Shown: piece by piece, positions 58,606 through 64,000 of the stretch
Position numbering within the stretch: the stretch's first letter is position 1
How the letters are laid out: every line of letters begins with the position of its first letter
Program-made: the position numbers and the translations under genes
Origin: Gammaproteobacteria bacterium
GTDB taxonomy: Bacteria > Pseudomonadota > Gammaproteobacteria > Pseudomonadales > Azotimanducaceae
DNA length: 64,000 bases
Direction of reading: 5' to 3'
Assembly: GCA_009843635.1 (NCBI GenBank)
Contig: VYDB01000088.1
Span: forward strand, 1-64,000
Notes under the pieces: generated by a model
The model's input: only the letters and a program-made list of their open reading frames with translations
Database searches by the model: none
Told to the model about the DNA's origin: nothing

Positions 58606-59631
58606 ATGAGCAACGGGCTGACCTATCGCGCCGCAGGCGTGAACATCGATGCCGGCAACGAACTCGTGCAGCGAATCGCCCCCGCCTGCCGCGCCACCCA
58701 CCGCCCGGAAACCTTGAGCCATCTCGGCGGCTTCGCCGCCCTGAGCGAGCTGCCCGCTGGCTACCGGCACCCAGTGCTGGTCAGCGGCACTGATGGCGTG
58801 GGCACCAAGCTCAAGCTCGCCATCGACTGCGGGCAACACGGTGGCGTCGGCCAAGACTTGGTGGCCATGTGCGCCAACGACGTGCTGGTCTGCGGCGCTG
58901 AGCCCTTTCTCTTCCTCGACTACTACGCCACCGGCAAGCTGGACGTGGACGTGGCCGAGGCCGTCATCAAGGGCATCGCCGCCGGCTGCAAGCTGGCCGG
59001 CTGCGCCCTGGCCGGCGGCGAGACGGCGGAAATGCCCGGCTTCTATCAGGACGGCGACTATGACCTAGCCGGTTTCTGCGTCGGCGTGGCCGAGCGGGAG
59101 CGCATCATCGACGGCACCGGCATCGAAGTCGGCGACGCCTTGCTGGGCCTCGCCTCAAGCGGGCCACACGCCAACGGCTACTCGCTGATCCGGCGCGTCC
59201 TGCAGGACAAGGGGCTGGCCGCCGATGCGGCCCTCACCAAGACCCTGTTGGCACCGACCCGCATCTACGCCCGCCCGGTGCTCGCCCTGCTCGCCGAAGC
59301 CGAAGTGCACGGCATGGCCCACATCACCGGCGGCGGCTTCCTTGAGAATGTGCCTCGCATGCTGGCGAATGATCGCCTGGCGGCACGGATCCGCCTTGAT
59401 GCCTGGCGGCGGCCCGACATCTTCAATTGGCTGCAGCAGGCTGGCGGCATCGAGGAGACGGAGATGCTGCGAACCTTCAACTGCGGCATCGGCTTCGTGC
59501 TCTGCGTGCCAGCGGACGAAGCCGAAAAGGCGATGCAGCAGCTTGAAGCCGAGGGCGAGCGCGTCTTCCACATCGGCGAGATCGTGCCCTCCAGCACCCA
59601 ACCGCAGTCAGGGGAGTTGATCCTGCGCTAA
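58606..59631 (+). CDS. purM: Phosphoribosylformylglycinamidine cyclo-ligase
   Basis: AIR synthetase, fifth step of purine synthesis. The 341-residue protein has the family blocks [71 protein letters not shown] and [22 protein letters not shown] box (58594-58599) ends 6 bases before ATG 58606, with no Shine-Dalgarno at the right place, so a leaderless message is possible. The usual downstream purN is missing; instead purM is convergent with dcd (four-base overlap of stops). Confidence 0.97.
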   Translation: MSNGLTYRAAGVNIDAGNELVQRIAPACRATHRPETLSHLGGFAALSELPAGYRHPVLVSGTDGVGTKLKLAIDCGQHGGVGQDLVAMCANDVLVCGAEPFLFLDYYATGKLDVDVAEAVIKGIAAGCKLAGCALAGGETAEMPGFYQDGDYDLAGFCVGVAERERIIDGTGIEVGDALLGLASSGPHANGYSLIRRVLQDKGLAADAALTKTLLAPTRIYARPVLALLAEAEVHGMAHITGGGFLENVPRMLANDRLAARIRLDAWRRPDIFNWLQQAGGIEETEMLRTFNCGIGFVLCVPADEAEKAMQQLEAEGERVFHIGEIVPSSTQPQSGELILR

Positions 59632-60191
59632 GGCCGCGGCAGCGTCACCCCGCGTTGGCCTTGATACTTGCCCGCTCGGTCCTTGTACGAAACCTCGCAA
59701 CGTTCGTCCGATTGCAGGAAAAGCATTTGCGCCGCGCCTTCGTTGGCGTAGATCTTGGCCGGCAGGGTGGTGGTGTTGGAGAACTCCAAGGTCACGTTGC
59801 CCTCCCACTCCGGCTCCAGGGGCGTCACGTTGACGATGATGCCGCAGCGCGCGTAGGTCGATTTGCCCAGGCAAATGGTCAGCACATCCGCTGGAATGCG
59901 GAAGTACTCGACGGTGGAGGCCAAGGCAAAGGAGTTGGGCGGGATGATGCAGACCGGCCCTTCCACATCGACGAAGCTGCGCTCATCGAACGCCTTGGGA
60001 TCCACGGTGGCGGAATTGATGTTAGTGAACACCTTGAAGCGGGGCGCGCAGCGCACGTCGTAGCCATAGCTTGAAACGCCGTAGGAGATCACCTTGCCGG
60101 CTTCGCCGGTGCGCACCTGGGCCGGCTCGAAGGGCTCGATCATGCCCTTGGCCGCCATCGCCTTGATCCAACGGTCGGATTTTATGCTCAT
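59628..60191 (-). CDS. dcd: dCTP deaminase
   Basis: Converts dCTP to dUTP, the main source of dUMP for thymidylate. The 187-residue trimer-forming protein has [12 protein letters not shown], the [16 protein letters not shown] signature, the catalytic region [24 protein letters not shown] (Glu general base) and a C-terminal nucleotide lid with [13 protein letters not shown]. The ATG overlaps the mrp stop by one base (TGATG). dcd after mrp is a conserved gammaproteobacterial pair. Confidence 0.97.
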   Translation of the reverse strand: MSIKSDRWIKAMAAKGMIEPFEPAQVRTGEAGKVISYGVSSYGYDVRCAPRFKVFTNINSATVDPKAFDERSFVDVEGPVCIIPPNSFALASTVEYFRIPADVLTICLGKSTYARCGIIVNVTPLEPEWEGNVTLEFSNTTTLPAKIYANEGAAQMLFLQSDERCEVSYKDRAGKYQGQRGVTLPRP

Positions 60192-61207
60192 CAGTCGTCC
60201 GCCATGCTGATGGTCGGTGCGCTGGCCGTGTCGAGCGCCCAGATGCGGGCTGCCGCGTGGCGGGCCAAGTCACGGTACAGCAAGGCGGTGGCGGACTCCG
60301 CATCCGCAGCCACCGTGGGCCGGCCGCCATCGGCCTGTTCGCGAATGTCCGGGGCCAACGGCAGTTGGCCCAAGAGCGGCACCCCGAATTCGGCCGACAC
60401 CCGCTCGCCGCCGCCGCCGCCGAACACCTCGCTCTTCGCCCCGCACTCGGGGCAGGTGAAAAAGCTCATGTTCTCCACCACTCCCAGCACCGGGATATCG
60501 ACCTTGCGGAACATCTCGATCCCCTTGCGGGCATCGAGCAGGGCAATGTCCTGAGGCGTGGTAACGATCACCGCGCCGCTGACCGGGGCCTTTTGCGACA
60601 GGGTGAGTTGAATGTCGCCGGTGCCTGGCGGCATATCGACAACCAGATAGTCCAGCGCCCCCCAATCCGTCTGCCCCAGGAGCTGCTGCAAGGCGCCGGT
60701 CGCCATCGGCCCGCGCCAGACCATGGGGGTGTTTTCGTCCACGAGAAAGCTCATGGACATGGCCTTCAAGCCCCATGCCTTGATGGGCACGAAGAACTTC
60801 TCATCCTTCACCTCCGGGCGCTTTCCCGAGGCCACGCCCAGCATCATGCCTTGGCTCGGCCCGTAGATGTCGGCGTCCAGCAAGCCCACGGCAGCGCCTT
60901 CCCGCTCCAAGGCCAAGGCCAGGTTGACCGCTGTGGTGGATTTCCCCACCCCGCCCTTGCCGGAGGCGACGGCAATGAGGTGCTTCACCTGGCCGAAGCC
61001 GCGGCCCGCGGGGGCCTTGAAGTTCAAGTCCAAGTCGATGCTCGGCGCACCCAGAAAGCGGGCCAGATCGCCAGACAGAGACGCGGCCAAGCCCGCTGCC
61101 GGATAGCCTAAGGTGGCGGCAACGCGCTGTCCGCTGGACAGTGCGCGAACGCCCAGTTCCCCCCAGGTCCGGTTCAGGTAGGGGTCTTTGAATTGCTCAA
61201 TTCTCAT
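60191..61207 (-). CDS. mrp: Mrp/ApbC/NBP35-family iron-sulfur carrier ATPase
   Basis: P-loop ATPase that holds and transfers [4Fe-4S] clusters to apo-enzymes. The 338-residue protein has a short N-terminal DUF59-like region, the deviant Walker [50 protein letters not shown] and the cluster cysteines in [15 protein letters not shown] (C-x2-C). All features of the family are intact. It is divergent from metG with a 110-bp gap, conserved in gammaproteobacteria, and its stop overlaps the dcd start. Confidence 0.95.
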   Translation of the reverse strand: MRIEQFKDPYLNRTWGELGVRALSSGQRVAATLGYPAAGLAASLSGDLARFLGAPSIDLDLNFKAPAGRGFGQVKHLIAVASGKGGVGKSTTAVNLALALEREGAAVGLLDADIYGPSQGMMLGVASGKRPEVKDEKFFVPIKAWGLKAMSMSFLVDENTPMVWRGPMATGALQQLLGQTDWGALDYLVVDMPPGTGDIQLTLSQKAPVSGAVIVTTPQDIALLDARKGIEMFRKVDIPVLGVVENMSFFTCPECGAKSEVFGGGGGERVSAEFGVPLLGQLPLAPDIREQADGGRPTVAADAESATALLYRDLARHAAARIWALDTASAPTISMADD

Positions 61208-61248
61208 TGGTCAACAGGCAGTGCGTGGACGCTCCTGGAGGGCGGCGC

Positions 61249-61254
61249 ATTATA
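61249..61254 (-). promoter_or_regulatory. -10 box of mrp-dcd
   Basis: TATAATGCGCC on the minus strand, a perfect -10 followed by a GC-rich discriminator, predicting a start near 61242 and a 35-nt leader before ATG 61207. On the other strand TATAGT (61281-61286) is a candidate -10 for metG. Confidence 0.55.
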
Positions 61255-61317
61255 TCCCGGACAGGGCCAGCGGGCTTACGGTATAGTTCGCCACCGCCCT
61301 TCACCGCACCGCTGCCG

Positions 61318-63333
61318 ATGAAACGCCGCATCCTGGTCACCAGCGCCCTGCCCTACATCAATGGCCCCATCCATTTGGGCCACCTGCTGGAGCACATCCA
61401 GACCGACATCTGGGTGCGCTTCCAGAAGCTGCGCGGCCACGAGTGCCTCTACGTCTGCGCCGACGACACCCACGGCACTGGCACCATGCTGCGTGCCGAG
61501 CAGGCCGGCGTGTCCCCTGAGGACCTCATTGAAGGCGTGCGCCAGGAGCACGTGCAGGACCTGACCGGCTTCGGCATCGAGTACGACAACTACCACTCCA
61601 CCCATTCCGAGGAGAACCGCGCGCTCTCGGAACTGATCTTCAACCGGCTGCACGAGCGGGGCAGCATCTTCACCCGGGACGTGGCCCAGCTCTACGACCC
61701 GGAGCGCGGCCTGTTCCTGGCCGACCGCTTCGTCAAGGGCGACTGCCCGCGGTGCGGGGCGGCGGACCAATACGGCGACAACTGCGACGCCTGCGGGGCC
61801 ACCTACGATGCTACCGAGCTGGGCCGGCCCCGGTCGCTGGTTTCCGGGGCAGAGCCGCAGGTGCGGCAGTCCGAGCACTATTTTTTCGATCTGCCGCAAT
61901 TCAGCGACATGCTCAAGGGCTGGACGCGCGGCGGCGCGGTGCAGCCGGAAGTGGCCAACAAGCTCGCCGAATGGCTGGACGACGGCCTCAAGCCCTGGGA
62001 CATCTCCCGGGACGCCCCCTACTTCGGCTTCCTCATTCCGGGCACCACGGACAAGTACTTCTACGTCTGGATGGATGCGCCAGTCGGCTACATGGCCAGC
62101 TTCAAGCACTTGGCCGACAGCCGCAGCGACCTGGACTTCGACGCCTTCTGGAATGCCGACGCCGACACCGAACTGCATCATTTCATCGGCAAGGACATCA
62201 TCAATTTCCACACCCTGTTCTGGCCGGCGGTGCTTGAAGGGGCCGGCTTCCGCAAGCCGACCCGAGTCCACACCCACGGCTTCCTCACCGTGGAAGGGGC
62301 CAAGATGTCCAAGTCCAAGGGCACCTTGATCAAGGCCTCCACCTACCTTGAGCACCTGAACCCGGAATGTCTGCGCTACTACTTCGCCACCAAGCTCAAC
62401 GGCACGGTTGACGACTACGATCTCAACTTCGAGGACTTCGTGCAGCGGGTGAACACCGACCTAGTGGGCAAGGTGGTCAACATCGCCAGCCGCTGCGCCG
62501 GGTTCATCACCCGCAACTTCGGCGGCGAACTGGCCCCCGAGCTGGCCGACGAGGCATTGTGGAGCCGGTTTGTCGAGGCCTCCGAATCCATCGCCGAACG
62601 CTACGAGGCAGGACAGGTTTCAAGGGCGGTGCGGGAGATCAGCGCCTTGGCCGACCTCGCCAACCAATACATCGCCGAGCGCGAACCTTGGAAACTGGTC
62701 AAGCAGGAAGGCACCCAAGCGGAGGTGCAAGCGGTCTGCAGCTTAGGAATCAACCTGTTCCGAATCCTCGCCATCTACCTGACGCCGATCCTGCCCGCCC
62801 TGTCGAATGCGGTTTCCACGTTCCTTAACGTGGGTCCGTTGCGCTGGTCCGACATTGATCAACCGTTGCTCGGCAAGCGCATCAATGCCTACCAAGCGCT
62901 GCTGACCCGCATGGAGAAGAAGCAGGTCGATCGCCTCATTGAGGCCTCCAAGGCGCAGCCGGAAGCGGTTTCCGCCGAGGCGGCCAACGGCGAGGACGAA
63001 GGGCAGGCACTCATCGCCATCGAAGACTTCGCCAAGGTGCAGCTCAAGGTGGCGCGCATCGCCGAAGCCGAGGCGGTGCCGGAAGCCGACAAGCTGCTGC
63101 GCCTGCAACTGGATCTGGGCGATGGCCACCGGCAGGTGATGGCGGGCATCAAGTCGGCCTACGATCCAGCCAGCCTCATCGACCGGCTGGTGGTCGTGGT
63201 CGCCAACTTGGCGCCGCGCAAGATGCGCTTCGGCACCTCGGAGGGCATGATTCTGGCCGCTGGCCCCGGCGGCAAGGACATCTTCCTGCTCAGCCCCGAC
63301 GCCGGCGCCAAACCGGGGATGGACGTCAAGTAG
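61318..63333 (+). CDS. metG: Methionyl-tRNA synthetase
   Basis: Class I synthetase that charges tRNA-Met. The 671-residue long form starts [26 protein letters not shown] with the HIGH-type motif HLGH, has a zinc knuckle ([18 protein letters not shown], four cysteines), the KMSKS loop AKMSKSKGT, an anticodon-binding helical domain, and a C-terminal tRNA-binding EMAP-like domain from about residue 570 ([37 protein letters not shown]) that makes it a dimer. ATG 61318 is chosen by family N-terminus. Followed by rsxA after 9 bp, a conserved order. Confidence 0.98.
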   Translation: MKRRILVTSALPYINGPIHLGHLLEHIQTDIWVRFQKLRGHECLYVCADDTHGTGTMLRAEQAGVSPEDLIEGVRQEHVQDLTGFGIEYDNYHSTHSEENRALSELIFNRLHERGSIFTRDVAQLYDPERGLFLADRFVKGDCPRCGAADQYGDNCDACGATYDATELGRPRSLVSGAEPQVRQSEHYFFDLPQFSDMLKGWTRGGAVQPEVANKLAEWLDDGLKPWDISRDAPYFGFLIPGTTDKYFYVWMDAPVGYMASFKHLADSRSDLDFDAFWNADADTELHHFIGKDIINFHTLFWPAVLEGAGFRKPTRVHTHGFLTVEGAKMSKSKGTLIKASTYLEHLNPECLRYYFATKLNGTVDDYDLNFEDFVQRVNTDLVGKVVNIASRCAGFITRNFGGELAPELADEALWSRFVEASESIAERYEAGQVSRAVREISALADLANQYIAEREPWKLVKQEGTQAEVQAVCSLGINLFRILAIYLTPILPALSNAVSTFLNVGPLRWSDIDQPLLGKRINAYQALLTRMEKKQVDRLIEASKAQPEAVSAEAANGEDEGQALIAIEDFAKVQLKVARIAEAEAVPEADKLLRLQLDLGDGHRQVMAGIKSAYDPASLIDRLVVVVANLAPRKMRFGTSEGMILAAGPGGKDIFLLSPDAGAKPGMDVK

Positions 63334-63342
63334 GCCATCACA

Positions 63343-63918
63343 GTGGCTGACCTCGCCCTGATCCTCGTCGGCGCCCTGTTGGTCAACAACTTCGTGCTGG
63401 CGCAGTTCTTGGGGCTGTGCCCGTTCATGGGCGTGACCAAGAGCTTCGCCCCGGCGCTGGCGATGGGCTTGGCCACCACCTTCGTGCTGACCTTGGCGGC
63501 GATTGCCTGCCACCTCATCCACCATGCCCTGCTGGTGCCCCTAGGCTTGGAGTGGCTGCGCATCATCGTCTTCATCGTGGTGATCGCCAGCGTGGTGCAG
63601 TTCACCGAACTCTACCTGCGCTCCGCCAGTCCGCTGCTGCATCAGAGCCTCGGCCTCTATCTACCGCTCATCACTACCAACTGCGCTGTGCTCGGCGTGG
63701 CGCTGCTGGTGGCCGGCGAAGGCCTGTCCCTGCCCGGCACCATCGTTTTCGCCATCGGCGCAGCCGCCGGATTCAGCCTGGTGATGATGATGTTCAGCGC
63801 CATCCGCGAGCGCCTGGAAGGCGCCGACCTGCCCCAGGCCTTTGCCGGAGCCCCTATCGCCCTGGTGACGGCGGGCCTGATGAGCCTCGGCTTCCTCGGC
63901 TTCGTGGGACTCGATTGA
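63343..63918 (+). CDS. rsxA: Electron transport complex subunit RsxA (RnfA)
   Basis: Integral membrane subunit of the Rsx/Rnf ferredoxin:NAD oxidoreductase, which in E. coli keeps SoxR reduced. The 191-residue protein has six hydrophobic helices and the family blocks [22 protein letters not shown] (with the cysteine near the first half-site), [20 protein letters not shown] and [18 protein letters not shown]. Start is GTG 63343. It overlaps rsxB by four bases and opens the rsx operon, which runs off the right edge. Confidence 0.96.
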   Translation: MADLALILVGALLVNNFVLAQFLGLCPFMGVTKSFAPALAMGLATTFVLTLAAIACHLIHHALLVPLGLEWLRIIVFIVVIASVVQFTELYLRSASPLLHQSLGLYLPLITTNCAVLGVALLVAGEGLSLPGTIVFAIGAAAGFSLVMMMFSAIRERLEGADLPQAFAGAPIALVTAGLMSLGFLGFVGLD

Positions 63919-64000
63919 CCGCCATCCTCATCGCTGCCGGGTCGCTGGCCGGCCTGACCCTGATCGCGGGCCTCGCCTTGACTTGGGCGCATTCCCGGCT
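63915..64000 (+). CDS. rsxB: Electron transport complex subunit RsxB (RnfB), 5-prime part only
   Basis: Partial gene cut by the window end. The TTG at 63915 overlaps the rsxA stop (TTGA) and opens a frame reading [20 protein letters not shown], then LTWAHSR, which matches the N-terminal membrane helix of RsxB (one helix followed by a conserved Arg). The cluster-binding domains lie beyond the edge. TTG as start is inferred from the overlap and the lack of any other start codon. Confidence 0.8.
   Translation, partial: MTAILIAAGSLAGLTLIAGLALTWAHSR

Overview
The window reads as a piece of a free-living gammaproteobacterial chromosome with high GC (about 60-65 percent by eye). The evidence is the gene order: glnA - secreted protein - ntrB - ntrC, then secB / rhodanese (YibN type) / gpmI / envC / ctpA, hisB-hisA, purM facing DUF2066 - pgsA-like - hda, and dcd - mrp facing metG - rsxA - rsxB. 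The run glnA-ntrBC-secB-gpmI-envC-ctpA-his matches the order I know from Pseudomonas chromosomes. TonB-dependent uptake, EnvC, the Rsx complex and an SOS-type LexA box also fit a Gram-negative gammaproteobacterium. The species cannot be named from this. I saw no rRNA, tRNA, CRISPR array, integrase or prophage.

Layout. 0-2 kb: dtd, and a PP-loop tRNA-thiolation-like enzyme coupled to tusA. 2-7 kb: the nitrogen-control locus. glnA has a textbook sigma-54 promoter with an upstream NtrC-type site, and a second NtrC-type site lies in front of ntrB. 7-11.7 kb: secB-rhodanese facing gpmI-envC-ctpA, chained by 1-4 nt stop/start overlaps. 11.65-28.7 kb: a large catabolic island between ctpA and hisA. 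It holds an omega-aminotransferase, an LLM flavin enzyme, a RutR-like TetR regulator, a uracil-DNA-glycosylase-like protein, a GMC oxidoreductase, a NIPSNAP protein, an MFS permease, a TonB receptor, an unknown low-GC secreted protein, an NCS1 permease with a large extra domain, a dihydropyrimidinase/hydantoinase, a nitrilase-family N-carbamoyl amidase and a SSADH-type dehydrogenase. Two operators of the same RutR-like form (TTGAC-N6-GTCAA) sit at the two divergent or upstream control regions of this island. The parts fit uptake and ring opening of a pyrimidine- or hydantoin-like cyclic ureide down to a beta-amino acid and a semialdehyde.

28.7-34.5 kb: hisA, hisB, a TMEM175-like channel, a CBS-less sugar-phosphate isomerase, and a GH20 hexosaminidase coupled to a NahK-like kinase (amino-sugar salvage). 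34.5-39 kb: an accessory stretch with an AlkD-like gene, a nonsense-mutated partial copy of it, a GFA protein, an orphan, and a two-gene restriction-modification module (C5 methylase plus a candidate PD-QXK nuclease). 39-52 kb: mixed metabolic genes, an Rpn-like protein, an unlisted 38-codon ribosomal protein THX gene, nadE, a DUF4143 ATPase behind 22-bp AT-rich tandem repeats, a sodium/solute symporter, an SOS-box-controlled radical SAM gene, ssb. 52-64 kb: a secreted trypsin-like protease with duplicated C-terminal modules, then conserved housekeeping genes.

Main points for follow-up: the RutR-like regulon and the cyclic-ureide island; the R-M module next to a broken gene duplication; the nitrogen promoter architecture; short palindromes with a GTCA/GCCA loop repeated between genes; and several promoters whose -10 box lies so close to the start codon that leaderless mRNAs are likely.
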